Positions 1 to 5,802 of a DNA stretch of 8,444 nucleotides are shown here, in pieces. The notes under the pieces were generated by a model, which ran no database searches, had not been told where the DNA came from, and saw only the letters and a program-made list of their open reading frames with translations. The position numbers were made by a program, and so were the translations under genes. Each line of letters opens with the position of its first letter. Position 1 is the stretch's first letter. Origin of the DNA: JAJPHC01 sp035255945 (GTDB taxonomy: Bacteria; Acidobacteriota; Thermoanaerobaculia; Gp7-AA8); NCBI GenBank assembly GCA_035255945.1, contig DATEZA010000011.1, positions 1 to 8,444 on the forward strand, read 5' to 3'.

Positions 1-165
1 TTCGTCATGCGCGAGATGGACGACATGGCCTCGGCCGACATCGCGAAGGTCCTCGGATGCCGCGAGTCGACCGTACGCAACCACCTCTTCAACGCCCGGA
101 AGCTCATGCAGCAGCAGTTGACCAAGCGCTTCCCGGAGTACGCACGACTCTGGAGCGAGCGATGA
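1..165 (+). CDS. ECF-type RNA polymerase sigma factor, C-terminal part (5' end outside window)
   Basis: The last 54 residues of a sigma-70 family factor are visible, ending in TGA at 163-165. They form region 4, the helix-turn-helix that contacts the -35 element. ADIAKVLGCRESTVRNHL matches the usual ECF pattern (E/D-IA-x-x-LG-x-x-x-x-TV-x-x-x-L), and the following FNARKLM is the usual basic end of the recognition helix. The factor would recruit core RNA polymerase to its own promoter set. Its stop overlaps the start of the anti-sigma gene (ATGA at 162-165), so the two are translationally coupled, as is common for ECF sigma/anti-sigma pairs. Regions 2 and 3 lie outside the window, so the ECF subgroup cannot be assigned. 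Confidence 0.86.
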   Translation, partial: FVMREMDDMASADIAKVLGCRESTVRNHLFNARKLMQQQLTKRFPEYARLWSER

Positions 166-668
166 TCGACTGCACGAAGTTCCGGGCGTCGTACGAGCCG
201 GAGACGGAAAACCCCGAGGTGCTGGAGCACGTCCGCGCGTGCGATGCGTGCCTCGACTACGCCGTCTCGATCGATCCCGACGTGATGTTCCGCGCGATCG
301 GCGGCGATGAGCTCGTGCCGCCCGGCGGCATCGACGCCTTCGTCGGCGATGTGATGCGCGAAGTGCGCCTCCGCTCGACCGAGAAGAGTGCGACCCCTCG
401 CGTGGTCGCGTGGCCGCGCCGTCTCGCAGTCGCCGCGACGCTCGTCGCCGGCATCACCGGCGGCGCGCTGGTGTGGCAGCGTGGGCGCGTTGCAGCACCG
501 CTCGCGCCGCAAACTCCCGTACACAACATTGCTCGTGTGATCACGACCAAGCCCGTCATCGAGAAATACGATTCTGACTCAGCGACCATCGTCGAGATGC
601 CCACCGGAAGCGCGAACGACGCGCAGATCGTGATGATCATCGACGAGAAGCTTCCGGCGGATTTATGA
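162..668 (+). CDS. Membrane-anchored zinc-finger-like anti-sigma factor
   Basis: This is a 168-aa protein. I chose the ATG at 162, not the in-frame ATG at 57, because 162 overlaps the sigma-factor stop and puts the zinc motif near the N-terminus; the upstream extension only re-reads sigma codons. Residues 23-30 (HVRACDAC) form the HxxxCxxC motif of the zinc-associated anti-sigma fold, with C4 a possible further ligand. Residues about 88-105 (LAVAATLVAGITGGALVW) form a single membrane segment preceded by Arg residues, which places the sigma-binding part in the cytoplasm. The C-terminal tail (ATIVEMPTGS, then QIVMIIDEKL) is a short extracytoplasmic module that looks like a compact beta unit. 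The likely role is to hold the upstream sigma factor inactive until an envelope or redox signal arrives. The identity of the signal is not visible. Confidence 0.84.
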   Translation: MIDCTKFRASYEPETENPEVLEHVRACDACLDYAVSIDPDVMFRAIGGDELVPPGGIDAFVGDVMREVRLRSTEKSATPRVVAWPRRLAVAATLVAGITGGALVWQRGRVAAPLAPQTPVHNIARVITTKPVIEKYDSDSATIVEMPTGSANDAQIVMIIDEKLPADL

Positions 669-1339
669 ATTTGAAGCGCTTTATGTCTCTCTGTTTTGCT
701 CTTCTCCTCGTCTGCGGTGCGGCATACGCCGAGCCGCGCGACGGCGAAAAGGCGCTCACCGTTCGCACGTTCCAGTTCAAGTACAAGGACGCGGACAAAG
801 CCACGGCGATCGTCAAGCCGCTGCTGAGCGCCGAGGGCTCGATCTCCATCCAGGCCGGCACGAACGCGCTGGTCATCACCGATCGTCCGGAGAATCTGAA
901 GGAGATCGCGAACACGCTGGCGAAGTTCGACGCGGCGCCGCAGATGTTCCGCCTCGAAGTGCGGCTCGTCGCTGCATCGCGCGAAGGCAACGGCAGTGTG
1001 CCGGCTGAGCTGAAGGACATCGCCGGCAAGCTCGCGCTGCTCCGCTTCAATACCGTCGAAAGCCTCGGTTCCGCGGACATGACGGGACACGAAGGCGATC
1101 CCGGCACGGTCGCGCTGCAGAGCGGCTACAAGGCCGAGTTCCGCATTGGCGATTACGACGCGTCGTCCGACACGCTGCGCGTCAATGACTTCAAGGTATC
1201 GAAGATGGCCGGCGATCAGCTGACGCAGGTCCTGAAGATGTCGATGAACCTGAAGCTGAACCAGACCGTGATCCTCGGCGCGACGAAGGTGGCGAATGCC
1301 GGCCGCGCGCTGATGATCGTGGTGACCGCGAAACGATAA
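665..1339 (+). CDS. Exported protein with a secretin N-type domain, lacking a full secretin channel
   Basis: This is a 224-aa protein whose start overlaps the anti-sigma stop (ATGA at 665-668), so it is the third coupled gene of the sigma operon. Residues 1-22 form a signal peptide with a likely signal peptidase I site AYA|E. C17 is preceded by Val, which argues against a lipobox. Residues about 31-105 (TVRTFQFKYKDADKAT, then IQAGTNALVITDRPENL, then LAKFDAAP) match the beta-alpha-beta secretin N-domain (NolW-like) of GspD, PilQ and similar proteins. The C-terminal part (QTVILGATKV, then ALMIVVTAKR) resembles the last strands of a secretin beta-domain, yet the protein is far shorter than a secretin. 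I infer a periplasmic protein regulated by, or acting with, the sigma/anti-sigma pair, perhaps binding another secretin or the peptidoglycan. It could also be a reduced secretin. Confidence 0.78.
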   Translation: MNLKRFMSLCFALLLVCGAAYAEPRDGEKALTVRTFQFKYKDADKATAIVKPLLSAEGSISIQAGTNALVITDRPENLKEIANTLAKFDAAPQMFRLEVRLVAASREGNGSVPAELKDIAGKLALLRFNTVESLGSADMTGHEGDPGTVALQSGYKAEFRIGDYDASSDTLRVNDFKVSKMAGDQLTQVLKMSMNLKLNQTVILGATKVANAGRALMIVVTAKR

Positions 1340-1359
1340 CGATTTTCCCGCGACCCACT

Positions 1360-1415
1360 GTTGAGCTGTTGTGTGTTGAGGCGCTCTCCTACCGCCTCGC
1401 GCACAACAGCTCAAC
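1360..1415 (+). terminator. Long imperfect hairpin after the sigma operon, probable terminator
   Basis: The outer arms at 1360-1373 (GTTGAGCTGTTGTG) and 1402-1415 (CACAACAGCTCAAC) pair perfectly over 14 bp. Inside, 1378-1383 (GAGGCG) pairs with 1393-1398 (CGCCTC) across a 9-nt loop, with a 4-nt by 3-nt internal loop between the two stems. TGCTTTTG follows directly. The position 20 bp after the stop codon suits transcription termination. The stem is longer than in a standard intrinsic terminator and the T-tract is short, so a processed RNA element or an RNA-stability hairpin is also possible. Confidence 0.6.
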
Positions 1416-1438
1416 TGCTTTTGGGGGCATCGCGAGGT

Positions 1439-1711
1439 CCACGCGTTGTGTCCGCGATTCCACGCGTCGTGTCTTCGATTCCACGCGTTGTGTCTGCGAT
1501 TCCACGCGTTGTCCCATCAATACCACTCGCCGTATCGTTTTTACCACTCACGGTATCCGCGATACCACGCGTGGAATCATTCATTCCACGCATTGTCCCA
1601 ACGATGCCACTCACTGTCTCGTTGTTACCACTCGTGGTATCGGCGATACAACGCGTGGAACGAATCGTTCCACGCATGGCATCGTTGATTCAATTCACGT
1701 GACAGTTCGAG
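1439..1711. repeat. Thirteen degenerate tandem 21-bp repeats in exact register
   Basis: A CCAC-type block starts every 21 bp at 1439, 1460, 1481, 1502, 1523, 1544, 1565, 1586, 1607, 1628, 1649 (CAAC), 1670 and 1691 (CAAT), with no insertion or deletion. The loose unit is CCACKCRYBGTRTC plus about seven variable bases, often ending CGAT. Units 1-4 are closest to each other and later units have drifted. Many units carry a near-palindromic core (CCACGCGTGG or CCACTCGTGG). The spacers between units are also dyad-symmetric, for example GGTATC-CGC-GATACC and the perfect 11-bp arms at 1653-1675. Because 21 is a multiple of 3, every reading frame shows a seven-residue periodicity. None has a ribosome binding site or a recognised domain, so I treat the array as noncoding. 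It lies between the hairpin at 1360-1415 and the lipoprotein gene. Confidence 0.88.
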
Positions 1712-1837
1712 TGCCTCGCCAGTCGCCTCGCGGAACCCATTTATCAACATCCACAAAACATGCGCCCACGAGGGCAGTTTCGTGCGATCGGCTGTCTCGG
1801 ACGGGAAAACGCGAAACCGGGCACTCCAATCCGATTG
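1712..1837. other. Noncoding leader between repeat array and lipoprotein gene
   Basis: No convincing gene is visible here. The only distinctive string is TTATCAACA at 1741-1749, one mismatch from the DnaA box TTATNCACA, which runs into ATCCACA at 1749-1755. No clear -35/-10 pair stands out, although the promoter for the downstream lipoprotein gene should lie here or inside the repeat array. Confidence 0.4.
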
Positions 1838-1845
1838 AAAGGAGA
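1838..1845 (+). promoter_or_regulatory. Ribosome binding site for the lipoprotein gene
   Basis: AAAGGAGA lies 7 nt from the ATG at 1852. It decides the start of the lipoprotein gene: the open frame continues far upstream through the repeat array, but only this ATG has a Shine-Dalgarno sequence and leads straight into a signal peptide. Confidence 0.8.
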
Positions 1846-1851
1846 AGCGTC

Positions 1852-2232
1852 ATGAAGGTATGGATCATCCTGACAATACTCTTGAGCGTAGGTTGCGCCT
1901 CGATCGGCCACGGCCGATACCAGCAGGTAGCCATCAATTCGAATCCGTCTGGAGCAAACGTATCCGTCGACTGCGGCAAGGGTACTCAGTCGGCTGGGCA
2001 GACACCCGCAACGGTCAACCTGAAGCGGAACGCCGACCCGTGCAAGGTAAATCTGTCAAAGGAAGGGTATGAAGACTCCAGCGTCGTCTTTGCGAAAGCG
2101 GTTAGTGGCTGGGTCTGGGGCAATCTCTTCTTCGGCGGAATACCTGGATGGATCATCGACGCCGCCGACGGCGCCATGTACAACCGCGTGCCCGACAGCG
2201 CGTTGGTGACATTGGTGAAGAAAGGCACCTAA
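1852..2232 (+). CDS. Small PEGA-type lipoprotein
   Basis: This is a 126-aa protein. Residues 1-14 form a short hydrophobic signal sequence ending SVG before C15, a plausible though not ideal lipobox (Ser rather than Leu at -3), so it is probably lipid-anchored at the envelope. Residues about 25-80 (QQVAINSNPSGANVSVDCG, then TPATVNLKR, then YEDSSVVF) have the look of a PEGA-like beta domain: NSxPxGAxV, a TPxxVxLxR turn and a Y-x-x-x-x-x-x-F strand. C41 and C64 could form a disulfide. Residues about 87-110 are hydrophobic and glycine-rich (GNLFFGGIPGWIIDAADGAMY), a segment I recall after PEGA-like domains in other small lipoproteins with the pattern GNxxxGGxxGxxxDxxxGAMY. It stands alone, with its own ribosome binding site and terminator. 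Its substrate or partner is not apparent. Confidence 0.82.
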   Translation: MKVWIILTILLSVGCASIGHGRYQQVAINSNPSGANVSVDCGKGTQSAGQTPATVNLKRNADPCKVNLSKEGYEDSSVVFAKAVSGWVWGNLFFGGIPGWIIDAADGAMYNRVPDSALVTLVKKGT

Positions 2233-2245
2233 CGACAATAGCGCC

Positions 2246-2274
2246 TGTGGCGGCCGCGCGTCACGGCCGCCACA
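2246..2274 (+). terminator. GC-rich hairpin terminator after the lipoprotein gene
   Basis: TGTGGCGGCCG (2246-2256) pairs perfectly with CGGCCGCCACA (2264-2274) over 11 bp around a 7-nt loop. It lies 13 bp after the stop codon. The T-rich stretch ATTTTCTAT comes only about 10 nt further on, so the hairpin is clear but classic intrinsic termination is less certain. Confidence 0.65.
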
Positions 2275-2402
2275 TAGCCGATCGATTTTCTATCAGCCCG
2301 GAAGAACTGCCGAACGCGAGAGGGGGCTGCGTCGCTGGCCGACCCGGCGACGCTCGGCCCCGGATTACGGGGTCTTCGAAAAGCGTTGTCCGAAAGTTGC
2401 AG

Positions 2403-2408
2403 TACCAT
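2403..2408 (+). promoter_or_regulatory. Possible -10 box giving a leaderless transcript
   Basis: TACCAT ends 6 nt before the ATG at 2415, the spacing expected if transcription starts at the start codon. There is no Shine-Dalgarno sequence before that ATG. No well-spaced -35 is present: TTGTCC at 2386-2391 is too close. Upstream, a small CCCCG/CGGGG stem (2358-2372) may insulate the unit. Confidence 0.3.
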
Positions 2409-2414
2409 GCTCCC

Positions 2415-2582
2415 ATGACGACGAAACTTCGATCCATTCGTACCGTTAGCCGCGCCGCCACTGTCAAGCGCAGCGATGTCGCCTCGGCAGCCAAAGAGGT
2501 CAAGGTATCGCGTGACGCAGACGCCGGTCGATTCGTCGATGTGAAAAGCAACCGGAAGATCACAGCGACGCGCAGCAAGTAG
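2415..2582 (+). CDS. Small basic hypothetical protein (55 aa)
   Basis: The predicted protein is lysine/arginine-rich and mostly polar, with no signal peptide or membrane segment. The segment SRDADAGRFVDVKSNRKI near the C-terminus resembles the RDxxTGRFV motif of many small uncharacterised bacterial proteins, as I recall them; the function of that group is not settled. The frame is open well upstream, but the ATG at 2415 gives the only compact protein and removes an arginine-rich out-of-frame-looking extension. Its TAG stop is followed with no gap by the ATG of the TIR-like gene at 2583, so the two are probably co-transcribed and coupled. It could be a partner, regulator or DNA-binding companion of that gene, but this is inference from position only. 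Confidence 0.55.
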   Translation: MTTKLRSIRTVSRAATVKRSDVASAAKEVKVSRDADAGRFVDVKSNRKITATRSK

Positions 2583-3220
2583 ATGGTGGTCGCTTCATAC
2601 GAGTACAGCGTCTTTGTTAACTGCCCGTTTGATGTCGCTTATATAGACACCTTTTCGAGGCCATCGTCTTCGCGGTTCACGACTGCGGTTATATCGCGCG
2701 GTGCGCTCTTGAGGTTGACGACGCAAGCGAAGTTCGTATCGAAAAAATCTCGAAGATAATCGCAAGCTGCCGTTTCGGCGTTCACGACATTTGCAGGACC
2801 GAGATTGACGCGGCCAGCGGTCTTCCCCGCTTCAACATGCCGCTTGAGTTGGGCATGTTTCTTGGGGCCAAGCGATACGGTCGCGCCGAGCAACGTCGAA
2901 AGATCGGCCTGATCCTGGACGTCGAGCGTTATCGGTATCAGAGATTCATTTCTGACATTGCAGGTCAAGACATCGCTGCTCACGGCGGCGAGCCATCACG
3001 TGCCATAAGAGCTGTACGAGATTGGCTAAGTAACGCGACTCCGAAGTCGGTAAGAATTCCGGGTGGCGCTGCAATAGCCCATCGTTACACCATCTTCCGC
3101 AGCGACCTACCGGAGATGTGCGAACGGTTGCAACTAAACGTTGACGAGCTCACATTCAACAATTACGTCGTTCAAGTTGAAGAATGGCTCAAGCTCAACG
3201 CGCAGGTGCCGGCGGGCTAA
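2583..3220 (+). pseudogene. TIR-like / nucleotide-hydrolase-like Rossmann protein, split by a one-base frameshift
   Basis: From the ATG at 2583 one frame gives MVVASYEYSVFVNCPFDVAY and continues to about 2654. From 2654 the -1 frame is open to TAA at 3218-3220, giving FEAIVFAVHDCGYIARCALE and onward. Adding one T to the TTTT at 2652-2655 joins both into about 212 aa without a stop. Visible features are an N-terminal strand with VFVNCPFD, a central R-x-ALE-x-D-D, the loop GVHDICRTE, and PRFNMPLELGMFLGAKR followed by the strand KIGLILD. The x-ELG-x-F-x-G plus strand pattern is typical of TIR-like and nucleoside 2-deoxyribosyltransferase-like folds, many of which cleave NAD or nucleotides and some of which act in phage defence. 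The overall sequence matches a widespread uncharacterised family as I remember it. Base composition looks less GC-rich than in the flanking genes. The break may be real decay or a homopolymer error. Confidence 0.7.
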
Positions 3221-3441
3221 CTCGCCGCAGAAGCCGACGAATGCCGCGCCCGCCGGCGGAGCCGACTCGTGTTGCGCGAGACGGACTTCGTCACGCCGCT
3301 CGCCGCTCGGTCGGATGCCTGATCTATCCAATGTCAGTGGGGTGGAACTGGTGCTTAGCGTTGCCGTGTTCTTCGACACGCAGCTCCGGCGATTCAGTCT
3401 GGAGGTGAGTGCGTATCCGAGCGATTTTCAGGCGCCGTAAT

Positions 3442-5115
3442 TCAGGAGGCTGACCTTGTACGACCTGCCATCCACTCCTCCACTTCCTCCACCGGTTTCG
3501 TGTTGAAGATCTCCTTCGGGCCGAGGGCCGCCTTGCGCGCGACCCACGTGCCGCTGACGACATGCGTCATCTCCCGGATCGAGTGCGCATCCGGATTGAT
3601 CGAGAACATGCAGCCGCGGTCGGCGGCGTTGCGGAGGTGGCGCCAGTCGACGTCGAGGCGTTGCGGGTTGCCGTTGATCTCGACCAGCACGTTTCGCTCG
3701 GCGCATTTGTCGAAGATCTTGTCGTAGTCGACGCGGTAGCCGTCGCGGGTGAGCAGGCGGCGACCGGTGAGGTGGCCGAGGATCGTGACGCGGGGGTCGT
3801 CGAGCGCGCGCAGGATGCGCTCCGTCATCTCGTCCTCGGTCATCTGAAAGCGCGAGTGGATCGAGGCGACGACGAAATCGAACATGTCGAGGTCTTCGCC
3901 GTAGTCCATCGTTCCATCGGGGAGGATGTCCGCTTCCGTGCCTTTGAACACGCGTAGCGATTTGATCGACTTCGCTTCGCGCGCGATCTCCGACTGCTGC
4001 ATCTTCACGCGATCGACGGTCAGCCCGTTCGCGTAGTACGCGACGACCGAGTGATCGGAGATGCCGCAGTACTCGAAGCCGCGATCGCGCGCCGCGGCGA
4101 GCATGTCGGCGACGGAATTGCGGCCGTCGGAGAACGTGGTGTGCACGTGGAACGTGCCGCGCAGGTCGGACGGATGTACGAGCGTCGGCCGCTTTTTGCT
4201 CTTGAGGTCGTCCGCGCTTTCGCGCCGTTCCGGCTCGACGAACGCCACGCCCGCTTTCTCGAACAGTTGCTCTTCGTTGCGCGCTTTCACACCTTTCGGC
4301 AGCTTCGCGGCGAATGCTTCGACGAACTCACGGCTGCCGGTGGCGAGCATCAGCGCGAGTCCGAAGTCGTCGGGTGAGGCGAAGTGGAAGATCACCGGCA
4401 TCTCGCCGCGCGTGATGCCACGCACCGTGATCGCGTCGATGATCTCGACGTCGGCGACGAAGCGCGGCAGCTCGGCGATCACGATCTCCGGCGCGCGCGT
4501 CGCGACGACGATGTTCACGTTGCGGATGATCTCCAGCCGCCGCCGCACGCTTCCGGCAACCTCGGCGTCTTCGACTTCATCGATCGTCGCCAGCTGCTCG
4601 CGGATCAGATCGCCGGCTTCCAGTCCGCGCGGCAGCAGGAACTGCGACTCGCGTTTACGCGCGAAGACGATCCCTTCGAGGATCTTCTGCTGCGTCTTCG
4701 CACCGAAGCCGGGCAGCGTCGAGACGAGATTGTCTTTCGCTGCTTTTTCCAGCTCGTCGATGCTCGTCACGCCGAGGCGCTCGTACAACACGCCGATCTT
4801 CTTCAGGCCGAGATTCGGGACGCGGAGCAGATCGAAAATGCCGGGCGGATATTGCTGGCGCAGCTCTTCGAGATAGCTCGAGCCGCCGGTGCTCACGATC
4901 TCCGTGACCACGGGGCCGATCCCTTTGCCGATGCCGGAGATCGAATAGAGCTCGCCCGATTGCACGAGCTCCGTGATGTCGCGGTCGAGTTGTTCGATGC
5001 GGCGCGCGGCGCGCTCGAATGCGCGCGACTTGAACGGGCTGGTTTCGCCGAGCTGAATGTAGTGCGCGATCTCGTCGAGCAGTCGCGCCACCTGGTACTT
5101 GTCCATCGCTATCAT
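3442..5115 (-). CDS. polX: PolX-family protein: HhH and PHP domains intact, polymerase active site lost
   Basis: This 557-aa protein has full PolX length. The N-terminal residues 1-90 form the 8-kDa-like domain with a helix-hairpin-helix at about 55-66 (ELYSISGIGKGI). Further HhH-like turns lie at about 98-107 and 134-142 (LPGFGAKTQ). The palm keeps G188-S-V-R-R192, but the usual D-x-D that binds the catalytic metals reads N199-V-N201, and the third Asp (normally in VDLR before the ATGS segment) aligns with V241 in PVIFHF. The C-terminal PHP domain keeps its metal ligands: H323 and H325, D330, D354-H355, E394, H420, H448 (GHLTGR) and D509-A-H511. The predicted activity is therefore a 3'-5' exonuclease or phosphoesterase in DNA repair without gap-filling synthesis. 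The start could instead be 5106 (MDKYQVAR), which matches typical PolX N-termini; neither site has a Shine-Dalgarno sequence. Confidence 0.92.
   Translation of the reverse strand: MIAMDKYQVARLLDEIAHYIQLGETSPFKSRAFERAARRIEQLDRDITELVQSGELYSISGIGKGIGPVVTEIVSTGGSSYLEELRQQYPPGIFDLLRVPNLGLKKIGVLYERLGVTSIDELEKAAKDNLVSTLPGFGAKTQQKILEGIVFARKRESQFLLPRGLEAGDLIREQLATIDEVEDAEVAGSVRRRLEIIRNVNIVVATRAPEIVIAELPRFVADVEIIDAITVRGITRGEMPVIFHFASPDDFGLALMLATGSREFVEAFAAKLPKGVKARNEEQLFEKAGVAFVEPERRESADDLKSKKRPTLVHPSDLRGTFHVHTTFSDGRNSVADMLAAARDRGFEYCGISDHSVVAYYANGLTVDRVKMQQSEIAREAKSIKSLRVFKGTEADILPDGTMDYGEDLDMFDFVVASIHSRFQMTEDEMTERILRALDDPRVTILGHLTGRRLLTRDGYRVDYDKIFDKCAERNVLVEINGNPQRLDVDWRHLRNAADRGCMFSINPDAHSIREMTHVVSGTWVARKAALGPKEIFNTKPVEEVEEWMAGRTRSAS
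5110..5115 (+). promoter_or_regulatory. Possible -10 box for pyrF, leaderless spacing
   Basis: TATCAT, one mismatch from TATAAT, ends 6 nt before the pyrF ATG at 5122, so transcription would begin at or beside the start codon. It overlaps the polX start codon on the other strand. No good -35 at 16-18 bp is seen, and no ribosome binding site precedes pyrF. Confidence 0.35.
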
Positions 5116-5121
5116 TCAATC

Positions 5122-5802
5122 ATGCAAGCACGCGACCGGCTCGTCGTAGCCGCTGACCTTTCTTCGCGCGATGACATTCTCCGGCTCGTCGATGAGCTGC
5201 GCGGCGCGGCCGGCGTGTTCAAGATCGGACTGCAGGCGTTCATCGCGAATGGCCCATCGCTCGTGCGAGAGATCGTGGCGAGTGGCGAGAAGGTGTTCCT
5301 CGATCTGAAGATTCACGACATCCCGAACACCGGGCAGCACGCGGTGGCGGAGGCGGATGCGCTCGGCGCGTCGATAGTGACCGTGCATGCGTCCGGCGGC
5401 GACTCGATGCTTCGCGCCTGTTCGCAATCGAAAGCCCTCGTCCTCGGCGTCACGATCCTGACCAGTCTCGACGACGCGGAGATCGCGCGCATCGGCTTCG
5501 ACGGTTCCGCGATGGAAAGCGCGGTGCGGCTCGCGCGACTGGCGCAAGGTGCGGGATTGCGCGGTGTGGTCGCGTCGCCGCACGAGATCGCGGCGATTCG
5601 CGACGCATGCGGATCGGACTTCGTGATTCTCACGCCGGGCATTCGTCCGGCGGGCGAGGCGGCCGGCGATCAACGCAGGACGATGACGCCCCGCGAGGCG
5701 ATCGATGCGGGGGCGGACTACATCGTCGTCGGCAGACCGATCACAAACGCGAAGAGCCGCCGTGAGGCGGCCCTTCGAATCGTGGGGAGCATGTCAGGAT
5801 GA
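5122..5802 (+). CDS. pyrF: Orotidine 5'-phosphate decarboxylase
   Basis: This 226-aa enzyme converts OMP to UMP, the last step of de novo pyrimidine synthesis, in the cytoplasm. The TIM-barrel signatures are all present: D12 after the first strand (VAADLSS), K34 (GVFKIGLQAF), the catalytic set D61-L-K63-x-x-D66 in FLDLKIHDIPNTG, LGVTILTS at about 108-115, TPGIRP at 171-176, and the phosphate-binding VVGRPIT at 202-208. The length fits the bacterial short form. I chose the ATG at 5122 because it gives the standard N-terminus; the open frame upstream is only the complement of polX. The gene is divergent from polX with 6 bp between the start codons and converges with the propeller gene. The last codons (ATG TCA GGA TGA) lie inside a 36-bp repeat arm. 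Confidence 0.95.
   Translation: MQARDRLVVAADLSSRDDILRLVDELRGAAGVFKIGLQAFIANGPSLVREIVASGEKVFLDLKIHDIPNTGQHAVAEADALGASIVTVHASGGDSMLRACSQSKALVLGVTILTSLDDAEIARIGFDGSAMESAVRLARLAQGAGLRGVVASPHEIAAIRDACGSDFVILTPGIRPAGEAAGDQRRTMTPREAIDAGADYIVVGRPITNAKSRREAALRIVGSMSG

Noticed and set aside
1439..1711. CRISPR array
   Set aside because: The unit is 21 bp with no separate spacer; repeat and spacer are not distinguishable, the copies are degenerate, and no cas genes are present.
2649..2656. Programmed -1 frameshift in the TIR-like gene
   Set aside because: ACC TTT TC does not fit the X XXY YYZ slippery pattern and I see no strong stem directly downstream; a lost base explains it more simply.
2639..2983. 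Minus-strand frame of 114 codons opposite the TIR-like gene
   Set aside because: It is a complement shadow: the plus strand carries clear protein motifs in two joined frames, and this frame gives no coherent domain.
3221..3310. Integron attC site after the TIR-like gene
   Set aside because: GC-rich and partly symmetric, but without the GTTRRRY and RYYYAAC core sites at the ends.
3315..3440. Short + frame reading MPDLSNVSGVELVLSVAVFFD and onward to TAA at 3438
   Set aside because: It has no ribosome binding site and no recognisable domain, and it lies in the gap between the TIR-like gene and polX. The 221-bp gap otherwise shows only a CCGCCGGCGG palindrome (3250-3259).
4384..5121. Upstream extension of the pyrF frame
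   Set aside because: It only mirrors polX codons, and PyrF homology begins at the ATG at 5122.
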